Shown piece by piece: positions 10,937 to 21,508 of a DNA stretch of 64,000 nt. The DNA lies in NCBI RefSeq assembly GCF_003086295.3, contig NC_092040.1, positions 55,593,559-55,657,558 on the forward strand. Direction: 5' to 3'. Positions within the stretch are counted from its first letter, which is position 1. Each line of letters starts with the position of its first letter. The stretch comes from Arachis hypogaea (Eukaryota > Streptophyta > Magnoliopsida > Fabales > Fabaceae). The notes under the pieces are model-generated. The model searched no databases. It had not been told where the DNA came from and was given only the letters and a program-made list of their open reading frames with translations. Both the position numbers and the translations under genes were made by a program.

Positions 10937-12598
10937 TGGTGGACGAAATTGTTATTCGTACTCTTTATTGTTGTATGGAATTAATTCCCTGATAATGGCT
11001 CCAAAAACTTGGTGCTCAATATCATAATGTCTAAAATTTAATTCACAACTTCGCACAACTAACCAGCAAGTGTACTGGGTCATCCAAGTAATAAACCTTA
11101 CGTGAGTAAGGGTCGATCCCACAGAGATTGTTGGTATGAAGCAAGCTATGGTCATCTTGTAAATCCCAGTCAGGCGGAATCAAATGGATTATGGTTTTCG
11201 AAAAATATAAAGAGATACTTAATTAAATAATAAAGGATAGAAATACTTATGTAAATTAATGGTGGGAATTTCAGATAAGCGTATGGAGATGCTTGTCCCT
11301 ATTGAATCTCTGCTTTCCTACTGCTTACATCCAATCCTTCTTACTCCTTTCCATGGCAAGCTGTATGTAGGGCATCACCGTTGTCAATGGCTACATCCCA
11401 TCCTCTCAGTGAAAAAGGTCCAAATGCTCTGTCACGGCACGACTAATCATCTGTCAGTTCTCGATCATGTTGGAATAGAATCCCTTGATTCTTTTGCGTT
11501 TGTCATCGCACCCAGCAATCGCGAGTTTGAAGCTCGTCATAGTCATTCAATCCCAGAATCCTACTCGGAATACCACAAACAAGGTTTAGACTTTCCGGAT
11601 TCTCATGAATGCCGCCATCAATTCTAGCTTATACCACAAAGACTCTGATTAAGGAATCCAAGAGATATGCACCCGGCCTAAGGTAGAACGAAAGTGGTTG
11701 TCAATCACGTGTTCATAGGTGAGAATGATGATGAGTATCACGGATCATCACATTCATCAAGTTGAAGTGCAACCAATATCTTAGAACAGGAATAAATCGA
11801 ATTGGATGGAAAATAGTAGTAATTGCATTGAAACTTGAGGTACAGCAGAGCTCACACCCTTAATCTATGGTGTGTAAAAACTCCACCGTTGAAAATACAT
11901 AAGTGAAAGGTCCAGGCATGGCCAAATGGCCAGCCCCCATGATCTGAGAACTAAACGTCCCAAGATGTGTAATACAATAGTAAACTATCCTATTTATACT
12001 AGATTAGCTACTAGGGTTTACAAGAGTAAGTAATTGATGCATAAATCTACTTCCAGGGCCCACTTGGTGTATGTTTGGGCTGAGCTTGATCTATCCACGA
12101 GCTGAGGCTTCTCTTGGAGTTGAACGCCAAGTTGTAACGTGTTTTGGGCGTTCAACTCCGGTTCGTGACGTGTTTCTGGCGTTTGACTCTAGACAGCAAC
12201 ATGGAACTGGCGTTGAGCGCCAATTTACGTCATCAAATTCCGAATAAAGTATAGACTATTATATATTGCTGGAAAGCTATCGATGTCTACTTTCCAACGC
12301 CGTTGAGAGCGCGCCATTTGGAGTTCTGTAGCTCTAGAAAATCCATTTCCAGTGCAGGGAGGTCAGATTCCAACAGCATCAGCAGTCCTTTGTCAGCCTC
12401 TTTATCAGAGTTTTGCCCAGGTCCCTCAATTTCAGCCAGAAAATACCTAAAATCACAGAAAAATATACAAACTCATATTAAAGTCTAGAAATGTGAATTT
12501 AGCATAAAAACTAATGAAAACATCCCTAAAAGTAACTAGATCATACTAAAAACTACCTAAAAACAATGCCAAAAAGCGTATAAAATATCCGCTCATCA
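10937..12598 (-). repeat. 5' LTR of element B (1662 bp)
   Basis: On the minus strand starts TGATGAGCGG (12598) and ends GTCCACCA (10937). Contains TATAAATAGG (11989-11998), GGCGTT-type palindromes near 12110-12230, the U5 stem CTTAC/GTAAG (11097-11110), and a decayed second copy of the primer-site/LTR junction near 10985-11015 (TTTTTGGAGCCATTATCAGG on the minus strand). Short plus-strand frames here are not genes. Confidence 0.9.
11989..11998 (-). promoter_or_regulatory. TATA box of LTR B
   Basis: TATAAATAGG on the minus strand, intact, whereas the E, F and G LTRs of the same family read TACAAATAGG. Confidence 0.55.
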
Positions 12599-13366
12599 AC
12601 CTTCCAATGTGGTCTTATCTTGAGGCTTCATGCCCTATGTGAAGTAGTCGAGCAACACTAACTTGTCAATCATATGGTGGGGACATGCTTCCAGAAGATT
12701 GTTGAAGCACTCCTAATATTCGTAGAGAGTCTCGGATTCGTCCTGAACAATCATGGAAATGTCTTTCCTTAGTTTATCGGTAACTTCAGTTGGAAAGAAT
12801 TTTTCAAAGAATTCACTTCTAAGCGTATCCCAATTGGAAACAGTTGCTCCGGGTTGAGTGTAGTACCACTCCCTTGCCTTTCCCTCAAGAGAGAATGGGA
12901 AGGCTTTTAATAGAATAGAAGTTTCATCAGCACCATCACGCTTAACAGTAGAACAAGCTGTCCGGAAATTCCTAAGGTGCTTGATAGGCTCTTAAGCAGG
13001 TAAGCCATGAAACTTGGGCATCAAGTTGAGTAGTGCAGTCTTTATTTCAAAATCTACAGCCAGTGCTGGGTGATGCGCTTGATACGGCTGCAATATGAAA
13101 TCTGGGGCTCCAGCTTCTTGGATAATAACTCTCCTAGGTGCTGCCATGTTATCTACACATGAATCAACTTAATCAGTAGTAGAAGAGCTTATTTCTTCCT
13201 CAAACGATGGTTCAGATTCACCCTCGGATGAGACTGGTGAATTGACGTTAATCACTTCACCACCCTCAGAGGCTAGCCGACGTCGAGGTCGCCTAATACG
13301 TAAAATAATTCTTTCAATTTCGGGATCAAAAGCGGCTAAGCTCAAATCAGGCAATGAACGAGTCAT
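12599..13366 (-). pseudogene. gag: Element K gag fragment, truncated by element B
   Basis: Minus-strand gag of a third lineage: starts MTRSLPDLSLAAFDPE (13364-13366) with an acidic/serine tail ending at a stop at 13169. The reading then continues as MAAPRRVIIQEAGAPDF and gag motifs including FHGLPA, HLRNFRTACSTVKRDGA, FPFSLEGKAREWYYTQP, FFEKFFPTEVTDKLRKDI and LLEACPHHM. At least three further in-frame stops (after FHGLPA, after LYEY and after LDYFT) stand where relatives would have Gln or Trp, fitting C-to-T or G-to-A decay. The frame ends abruptly at the LTR of B (12598). Gag N-terminal half only; no protease seen. Confidence 0.8.
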
Positions 13367-13463
13367 TCAACGGAAGAGACATATAACTCATGATAATAAA
13401 AACAAAATAAAATAAAATGCAGATAAATAAATTCCAATCAATAAATTAGCACTCTATTGCAAC

Positions 13464-13481
13464 TCCCCGACAACGGCGCCA
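13464..13481 (-). other. Primer-binding site of element K (tRNA-Asp)
   Basis: Minus-strand TGGCGCCGTTGTCGGGGA, one mismatch to the tRNA-Asp complement, 5 nt inside the LTR end. Confidence 0.85.
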
Positions 13482-13486
13482 AAAAT

Positions 13487-14422
13487 TGACGTAGCGGAAA
13501 TTGGCAGATTAAGAAATTAACATGAGAGATACGTTGCAAGTACAGTTCTTAACCAACAAAAATCCGCTTATCAATTTAGAAGGGTTGTCACAAAATTAGA
13601 ATTAAAAGACTGGGAGTATGAATTCCAGGTCGTCTCCCAACGAGTTGTAGAAAGATATGCTATTTTAGTATTCAAAGGTTTTCCAAAGTGTTTTTGAGTT
13701 TGATAAACAGGAAATTAAATCAGAGAATTTATGTAATTTAAATAAAAATCTTGACCGGGAGAATCGGAAGTTCTATCCTTATTGGAGTTCTCCCAAGATC
13801 ATTTGATAATTGAAGGTTGTTCTACTTAATTATCCTTTACTAGGTAGAGGAAAGTCAAGTAAGTTGGAAGTCTACTTCTATTCACAAGTTCTAATCCTCT
13901 CCCTTGGGAAGGATTAATGTCAGTGACTAGAGAGCCATTCAACAATAAATCCAATTACAATTTTACTCTTGAGCATTCCAATTCAAGGTTCTCCTTTCAA
14001 TCAACTCCCAATCAAGTTAGAGAACTACTCGCTCATCATGAATGTAAACTTCACAAAATAAAAATAAGAAATAAAGAAAGACATGATAGACAATAATAAA
14101 AAAGATCAATTAAAAATAAAAATGGTTCTTGTATTAATAAATTCTAAAATAATCCAATTGTAACTCTGAACAAATTAAGGATATGAAAGAGTAAGTAAAA
14201 AGTACAGAAAAAAACTAGAGCGATGAAGTCTTGCGGAGGTAATAACTCTTCTCAATATCCCAATCTAAAAAGAAAATAAAAACAAAATTCTAAGAACTAT
14301 GAATGTGTAGAGAGAAAACCTAGAGGAGGAGTAAAATGAGATCTAAAACTAAAAATTATATGGAATGAATATTGTCTCTGGTCTCTGCATGTTCTCTGGC
14401 TCTAATCTGCGTTTCTGGGCCG
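13487..14422 (-). repeat. 5' LTR of element K, U5-side part
   Basis: 936 bp from the LTR end (TGACGTAGCGG on the plus strand) to the insertion point of element E. No coding signal. With the right-hand part (40663-41219) and one target copy removed, the LTR would be about 1.49 kb. Confidence 0.78.
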
Positions 14423-16047
14423 TGATGAGCGGATAATTTATACGCTTTTTGGCATTGTTTTTAGTATGTTTTTAGTATGTTTTAGTAAGTTTTTAGTATA
14501 TTTTTATTAGTTTTTAGTTAAAATTCACTTTTTTGGACTTTACTATGAGTTTGTGTGTTTTTCTTTGATTTCAGGTATTTTTTGGCTGAAATTGAGGGAT
14601 CTGAGCAAAAATCTGATTCAGAGGCTGAAAAGGACCGCAGATGTTGTTAGATTCTGACCTCCCTGCACTCGAAGTGGATTTTCTGGAGCTGCAGAAACCC
14701 AATTGGCGCGCTCTCAAATGCGTTGGAAAGTAGACATCCTGGGCTTTCCAGCAATATATAATAGTTCATACTTTGCCCGGGATTTGATGGCCCAAACTGG
14801 CGTTCTAAATCAGCTCAAAACTGCCCGGCGTTAAACGCCGGAACTGGCACAAGAATGGGAGTTAAACGCCCAAACTGGCACAAAAGCTGGCGTTTAACTC
14901 CAAGAGAAGTCTCTACACGAAAATGCTTGAATGCTCAGCGCAAGCACACACCAAGTGGGCCCGGAAGTGGATTTTTATGTCATTTACTCATCCTTGTAAA
15001 CCCTAGGCTACTAGTTCTCTACAAATAGGACCGTTTACTATTGTATTCTCATCTGAGTAGCTATCTTTAGTCTTATGCTATCTTAGATCATGGGGGCTGG
15101 CCTCACGGCCATGCCTAGACCTTGTTCTTATGTATTTTCAATGGTGGAGTTTCTACACACCATAGATTAAGGTGTGGAGCTCTGCTGTACCTCGAGTATT
15201 AATGCAATTACTATTGTTCTTCTATTCAATTCAGCTTGTTCTTGTTCTAAGATATCACTTGTTCTTCAACTTGATGAATGTGATGATCCGTGACACTTAT
15301 CATCATTCTCACCTATGAACGTGTGCCTGATAACCACCTCCGTTCTACCTTAGATTGAGTGGATATCTCTTGGATCCCTTAATCGGAATCTTCGTGGTAT
15401 AAGCTAGAATTGATGGCGGCATTCAAGAGAATCTGGAAGGTCTAAACCTTGTCTGTGGTATTCTGAGTAGGATTCAATGATTGAATGACTGTGACGAGCT
15501 TCAAACTCCTAAAGGCTGGGCGTTAGTGACAGACGCAAAAGAATCACTGGATTCTATTCCAACCTGATTGAGAACCGACAGATGATTAGCCGTGCCGTGA
15601 CAGGGTGCGTAGAACATTTTCACTGAGAGGATGGGAGGTAGCCACTGACAACGGTGAAACCCTACATACATCTTGCCATGGAAAGGAGTAAGAAGGATTG
15701 GATGAAGACAGTAGGAAAGCAGAGAGACGGAAGGGACAAAACATCTCCATACACTTGTTTGAAATTCTTACCAATGAATTACATAAGTATCTCTATCTTT
15801 ATCTTTATGTTTTATTCATAAATCATCTATAACCATTTGAATCTACCTGACTGAGATTTACAAGATGACCATAGCTTGCTTCATACCAACAATCTCCGTG
15901 GGATCGACCCTTACTCGCGTAAGGTTTACTACTTGGACGACCCAGTGCACTTGCTGGTTAGTTGTGCGAAGTTGTGATAAAGAGTTGAGATTACAATTGT
16001 GTGTACCATGTTGATGGCGCCATTGATGATCACAATTTCATGCACCA
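14423..16047 (+). repeat. 5' LTR of element E (1625 bp)
   Basis: TGATGAGCGG...TGCACCA. GGCGTTTAA-type palindromes at about 14808-14905. TATA position reads TACAAATAGG (about 15021-15030). U5 stem CTTAC/GTAAG at 15910-15923. A decayed primer-site-like palindrome TTGATGGCGCCATTGATG lies at 16011-16028, just inside the end. The minus-strand 62-aa frame at 15586-15774 recurs in other LTR copies but has no known domain. Confidence 0.92.
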
Positions 16048-16053
16048 AGTTTT

Positions 16054-16071
16054 TGGCGCCGTTGCTAGGGA
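16054..16071 (+). other. Primer-binding site of element E (tRNA-Asp)
   Basis: TGGCGCCGTTGCTAGGGA, two mismatches to the tRNA-Asp complement, 6 nt after the LTR. Confidence 0.85.
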
Positions 16072-17606
16072 TTGTTTGAGTTTGGACAACTGACGGTTCA
16101 TCTTGTTGCTTAGATTAGGTATTTTTCTTCAGAGTTCTTAAGAATGAATTCTAGTGTTTCAAGGTGATGTTCTTATCATCACCAAAGCTGATTGATTTTC
16201 ATCAATTTAGCTCTTGAATGCAATGTCCTGCTGAAGCTTGGCTAGCCATGTCTAATTCCTTTAGACTGAAGCTTTAGACTAACATTGCATGATTCCTGGA
16301 ATTCTCATTAAGAATTTTGATATCTTTATTTTTTTCCACTTAATTTTCGAAAAAACCAAAAAAATTACAAAATCATAAAAAAAACCAAAAATATTTTATG
16401 TTTCTTATTGAGACACTAGTCTCATTTTAAGTTTGGTGTCAATTGCATGTTTCTGTTCTTCTTGCATTTTTCATGTGTCCTCAGTGATCTTCAAGTTGTT
16501 CTTGATGATTTACTTGCTCTGATCTTTAAATTCTCTTGTCTTGAGTGTTTTGTTGTTTCTCATATGCATTCTCAACTTGTTAGTGTCAATAGTATACAAA
16601 CTTTTAAGTTTGGTGTCTTGCATGCATTGTTTATTTGATTTCAGTTGCATTTTGATTACTCCTCATTATTAAAAATCTGAAAAAATTTTAATTTATGTCT
16701 TTTCAAGTCAATAATACAGAGAATTGAAGATTCAGAACATACTGCAGAGGAATTACACAGAAAAAGCTGGGCGTTCAAAATGCCCAGTGAAGAAGGAAAA
16801 CTGGCATTTAAACGCCAGCCAGGGTGCCTAGCTGGGCATTTAACGCCCAAAAGTGGTGAGTTTTGGGCGTTAAACACCAGAATGTGCACCATTCTGGGCG
16901 TTTAACGCCAGGATGGCACAAGAGGGAAGATTTTGTTTTTAATGCAAATTTTTTTCAAGTTTTCAAAATTTTTCAAAATCAAATCTTTTTCAAATCATAT
17001 CTTTTCAATCACATGTTTTCAAAATCAATTTCTTTCCATTTTCAAAAATACTTGCTATCAACTAATGATTTGATTCAACATTTCAAGTATGTTGCCTTTT
17101 CTGTTGAGAAAGGTTTAATGTTTGAATCATATCTTTTCTTGTTAGCCAAGTCATTAATTTTCAAAATCAAATCTTTTTAAATTGTTTTTCAAATCATATC
17201 TTCTCAATCATATCTTTTTAAAATTATATCTTTTCAATCTTATCTTCTTAAATCACATCTTTTTCAAAATAGTTTTCAATCATATCTTTTTAATTTCTAA
17301 TTTCAAAATCTTTTTCAAAAATCACTTGATTTCTTTTTCACTCTTAGTTTTCGAAAATCAATTAGTATTTTTTCAAAATATTTTTAAAATCTCTTACTTA
17401 ATTTTCAAAAATTTCTTCCCCTCTTCTCACATCCTTCTATTTATGGACTAACACTCCTCCATTATCAATAATTTGAATTCTATCTTTCTTGATAAGTTCG
17501 AATTCTTCTACCTCTTCCTTCTATTTTTCGTTTCCTCTGACACATCAAGGAATCTCTATACTGTGACATAGAGGATTCCATATTCTCTTGTTTTCTTCTC
17601 TTTCAT
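16072..17606 (+). other. Leader of element E
   Basis: No gene. AAGTTTGGTGTC occurs at 16429-16440, preceded by a hairpin GAGAC-ACTA-GTCTC (16410-16423), and again at 16606-16617. A cluster of CTGGGCGTT...CGCCCAG-type palindromes lies at 16767-16915. After it come about 500 nt of pyrimidine-rich AATCATATCTTTTC-like tracts up to the gag start. The B and I leaders have the same plan, except that B lacks the palindromes. Confidence 0.7.
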
Positions 17607-18278
17607 ATGAGCAGGAGCAAAGACAAAAGCATTCTTGTTGAGGCTGACCTTGAACCTGAAAGGACCTTGAAGCGAAAGCTAAGAGAAGCTAAAGCACAAT
17701 TCTCTGTAAAGGACCTAACAGAAATCCTCAAAGAAGAAGACATGGCAGCCGAAAACAACAACAATGCCAACAATGCAAGGAAGGTGCTGGGTGACTTTAC
17801 TGCACCTACTCCCGACTTCTATGGGAGAAGCATCTCTATCCCTGCCATTGGAGCAAACAACTTTGAGCTTAAGCCTCAATTAGTTTCTCTAATGCAACAG
17901 AATTGCAAGTTCCATGGACTTCCATTGGAAGATCCTCATCAGTTTTTAGCTGAATTCTTGCAAATCTGTGACACTGTTAAAACCAATGGGGTTGACCCTG
18001 TGGTCTACAGACTTATGCTATTCCCTTTTGCTGTAAGAGACAGAGCTAGGATATGGTTGGACTCACAACCTAAAGAAAGCCTGAACTCTAGGGAAAAGCT
18101 AGTCAATGCCTTCTTGGCAAAGTTCTTTCCACCTTAAAAATTAAGTAAGCCTAGAGTGGAAGTTCAAACCTTCAGACAAAAGGAAGGTGAATCCCTCTAT
18201 GAAGGTTGGGAAAGATACAAACAATTGATCAGAAAGTGTCATTCTGACATGCTTTCTGAATGGAGCATCATAGGTATC
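17607..18278 (+). pseudogene. gag: Element E gag, N-terminal part, cut by insertion of element F
   Basis: Starts MSRSKDKSILVEAD; core EPERTLKRKLREAK, NNFELKPQLVSL, QICDTVKTNG, FAVRDRARIWLDSQP. An in-frame TAA at 18135-18137 replaces the Gln of the FFPPQKL motif (C-to-T). Reading continues in the same frame through VEVQTFRQKEGESLYEGWERYKQ to SEWSIIG and stops exactly where the LTR of element F begins. The distal half of the gene resumes only after the palindrome centre near 34985, with an intervening piece lost. Confidence 0.85.
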
Positions 18279-19034
18279 TGGTGCACGAAATTGTGATCAT
18301 CAATGGCGCCATCAACATGGTACGCTCAATTGCAATCTCAACTATTTATCACAACTTTGCACAACTAACCAGCAAGTGTACTGGGTTGTCCAAGTAATAA
18401 ACCTTACACGAGTAAGGGTCGATCCCACGGAGATTGTTGGTATGAAGCAAGCTATGGTCACCTTGTAAATCTTAGTCAGGCAAACTCAAATGGTTATGGA
18501 TGATGTATGAATAAAACATAAAGATAAAGATAGAGATACTTATGTAATTCATTGGTGAGAATTTCAAATAAGCGTATGGAGATGCTTTGTCCCTTCCGTC
18601 TCTCTGCTTTCCTATTGTCTTCATCCAATCCTTCATACTCCTTTCCATGGCAAGCTGTATGTAGGGTTTCACTGTTGTCAGTGGCTACCTCCCATCCTCT
18701 TAGTGAAAATGTTCAACGCACCCTGTCACGGCACGGCTATTCAGCTGTCGGTTCTCGATCATGTCGGAATAGAATCCAGTGATTCTTTTGCGTCTGTCAC
18801 TAATGCCCCACAATCGCGAGCTTGAAGCTCGTCACAGTCATTCAATCATTGAATCCTACTCAGAATACCACAGACAAGGTTTAGACCTTCCGGATTCTCT
18901 TGAATGCCGCCATCAATTCTAGCTTATACCACGAAGATTCCGATCAAGGGATCCAAGAGATAAACATTCAAGCCTTGTTTGCTTGTAGAACAGAAGTGGT
19001 TGTCAGGCACTCGTTCATAAGTGAGAATGATGAT
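18279..19034 (-). repeat. 3' LTR of element F, U5-side part
   Basis: Starts on the plus strand TGGTGCACGAAATTG (the inverted LTR end) and runs to the insertion of C. Joined with 29889-30756 it gives 1624 bp, matching the 1625-bp LTRs of E. U5 stem reads CTTAC-TCGT-GTAAG on the minus strand. Confidence 0.9.
19030..19034. repeat. Target-site duplication of element C, left copy (ATGAT)
   Basis: ATGAT here and at 29884-29888 flank element C exactly, and removing C plus one copy restores the F LTR sequence as seen in sister LTRs (GAGAATGATGATGAGTGTCAC). Confidence 0.95.
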
Positions 19035-21236
19035 TGATGACAAGTCATCATATACCCATTTTTTCAAGCTAATTTCACTTGTTTCACTAGTTTTTATGCA
19101 CTTTCTTGCATCCTAAGTAAGTAATTTGGAATGAAAATGCGTAACTTCTTTAAATCAAACAACCACCATTAAATTGATGCTAACTCATGAGGTTTAAGCT
19201 AAATTTAATTGATTTTTAATTGATTTATAAGCCTTGTGAATTTAGTGATACTTTGATTGGTTGTTTTGATTATTTGAAGGTGAAGAAAAGAAGAAAAGAG
19301 GAAGCGTGGCTTAAGAAAGCGTGGCCCAAGAGATAAGAAGTGTGGCGCATAGAAGGAGGAAGCAAACATTGCCCTCCACAAGGGCACACTGCCCTCCAGG
19401 AGAGCAACATAATGAACCAAGCCTTGAAAAGCAACAATGCCCTGCCCATAACAAGGGCGGAGCACAATTTGATGCTAAGGATCAAAGAGAGCAAAAACTC
19501 TGCCCTGCCCTCCTCAAGAGCAATATCGGGCTTCACCCAAGAAAATTTAAAAGGAATTGCTTCATAATGCTTCTTATGGGTTTCGAACCCAAGGACAAAG
19601 AGGAAGGGAGTAGCACTCAAGCACAATAAAATCAAGCAAAAAGTGGCTTGCTTTCATTCTCCATGAATCGAACACGGCACCATGAGGAAGTAAGGAACTA
19701 GGCATGACTTTGGTGCCAAGAAAACCAAGGAAAAAGGAGCAACATGTGCCTCCACCGAGTATCAAACGTGGGACTTCACCTTTGACACATTGCCTTGCCC
19801 TCCACAAGGGCAGGGTAGCATTTCTTGGTGCATAGCGCAGCATCTTGGCACGGCCAGGACTTGAACACTCGGCCAGCAGCAGCACGCACGGGCAGCAGAA
19901 TCTGGCGCACCAAGAAAACTCTGCCCTGCCCTCCACAAGGGCAGGGCAGCATCCTGCAGCATCACTCTCATCAGGCACGCATGCACGAGGCCGCATGCAC
20001 CATTTCCTGCTCTGCCCTTCACAAGGGCAGGGCAGCCTCCTGGAAGCCACTTTCTCATGGGCTAAAAATTGGATTAAAAATCCAATTTAATTCATTTCTT
20101 CACCAAATCAAAAGCCCATCCAAATTCCAAAATCCAATAATAGAAAGTGTATAAATAGGAGATAGTTTGATGTAATAAGGGGACCTCTTCTTTTACTTTT
20201 GACTTTAGAACCTTCTTTTTATTTTGAGACTTCGTTGAGAGCTAGGAACTGAGATTTCAGAGAATTGGGGAGGAGAATTGATCTCTCTTCTTCCTCGTTC
20301 TTGTTTGAGCCTTTTTACTTTTCTTGTTTGAGTCTTGGGTGTGAAGAATTGAGGAAATTCTGTCTCAATCTCCATTCAAGATCTCTTTAATTCCTCTTCT
20401 GCATAATTGAGTTCAATTTCATTTCCAATGAGAGCTAGGAACTGAGATTTCAGAGAATTGGGGAGGAGAATTGATCTCTCTTCTTCCTCGTTCTTGTTTG
20501 AGCATTTTTACTTTTCTTGTTTGAGTCTTGGGTGTGAAGAATTGAGAAAATTCTGTCTCAATCTCCATTCAAGATCTCTTTAATTCCTCTTCTGCATAAT
20601 TGAGTTCAATTTCATTTCCTGTACTGCTTCTTCTTTAATTTCTTGTTAATTGCTTTGTGAACTTGGATCTGGGAAGGCAATTGAGATCTAGACTTTGCTC
20701 TCTAGTCTCTGGAGTCCTTAGATCCCATTTTCCTTTTTGGTTCTTCTGTGAACCCCTGCTGCAATTTAATTTCATTTCCTGTTTGAATTCAAGTTACTTC
20801 CAATTCATCTTCTGCTTTATTAATTGTTGCAATTTAATTTCCATTGCTAAAATTCTGAATTCCCAAACCTCAACTCCCTATTTCCATTCAAGCAATTTAC
20901 ATTTCTTGCACTTTAAGTTACTGCAATTTACATTTCTTGCACTTTAAGTTTCAGTCATTTAATTTCTTGTTCTTTAAGATTCAGCACCTTTACTTTCAGT
21001 TCTCTTTAAATTCTGCAATTCATCCCTCTCCCTTTACATTTCCTGCTATTTACTTACTGTTGGATACAAAATCACTCAACCAATACTTGATTCGCTTGAC
21101 TAAATCAACCACTAAACTAAAATTGCTCAATCCTTCAATCCCTGTGGGATCGACCTCACTCCCGTGAGTTTTATTACTTGATGCGACCCGGTACACTTGC
21201 CGGTGAGTTTTGTGTTGGATCGTTTTCCACACATCA
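19035..21236 (+). repeat. 5' LTR of element C (2202 bp)
   Basis: TGATGACAAG...CACACATCA. The tip is a palindrome, TGATGAC-AA-GTCATCA. GC-rich hairpins CTGCCCTGCCC...GGGCAGGGCAG lie near 19790-19820, 19920-19950 and 20010-20036. TATAAATAGG at 20150-20159. A segment around 20235-20400 recurs at 20430-20600, a direct duplication of about 195 bp. U5 stem CTCAC/GTGAG at 21155-21168. Compared with the 3' LTR, two indels (11 and 25 bp) explain the 36-bp length difference. Confidence 0.93.
20150..20159 (+). promoter_or_regulatory. TATA box of 5' LTR C
   Basis: TATAAATAGG, repeated at 28822-28831 in the 3' LTR. Same motif and spacing as in the J LTRs. Confidence 0.55.
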
Positions 21237-21242
21237 AGTTTT

Positions 21243-21260
21243 TGGCGCCGTTGCTGGGGA
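21243..21260 (+). other. Primer-binding site of element C (tRNA-Asp)
   Basis: TGGCGCCGTTGCTGGGGA, one mismatch to the tRNA-Asp complement, 6 nt after the LTR. Confidence 0.87.
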
Positions 21261-21508
21261 TTGAAATAGATTGACAATGATTAAGTGAAGTGGAGATCTA
21301 GATCAAGCACTTTTTCTTTTCTGTTCCTTTAATTTTTTACTAAGCATACTAACTGTTTGAATTTTTGCTTAAGCTAACACTAACTTCACTCTAACAATAG
21401 AGTGTATAATTCTGGTTCCTGGTTCTGTGTTTATGTCAGGAGGAAAAAGCTATGAATCCACACCTTTTGATCCTAAAACACTTTGGAAGTTGAGAAGAGA
21501 ACCAAGAA

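Larger units (their letters stand above)
4527..12598 (-). mobile_element. Element B: non-autonomous gag-PR + ORF2 LTR retrotransposon, 3' LTR outside window
   Basis: On the minus strand: 5' LTR (12598-10937), tRNA-Asp primer site, a 1.5-kb leader, gag-PR (9392-7073), a structured spacer with palindromes, ORF2 (6070-4954) and the start of the 3' non-coding region, cut by element A at 4526. Only about 1 kb lies between the PR stop and ORF2, so no RT, RNase H or integrase is present. B is the same family as elements E and F and lies in the gag of element K; the predicted target duplication begins ACCTT at 12599. The LTR starting TGATGAGCGG resembles the peanut FIDEL/Feral type as I remember it, unverified. 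Confidence 0.87.

Noticed and set aside
15586..15774. Conserved 62-75 aa frame in LTRs (also 18552, 40201), a possible small gene
   Set aside because: It recurs only because the LTR recurs, has no domain, and breaks in other copies such as 11259 and 61137.
19205..20154. Overlapping frames of 75-158 aa on both strands with repeated 'CPALVEGRAE'-like peptides
   Set aside because: Translations of the CTGCCCTGCCC hairpins in LTRs C, A and D; both strands are open because of the symmetry.
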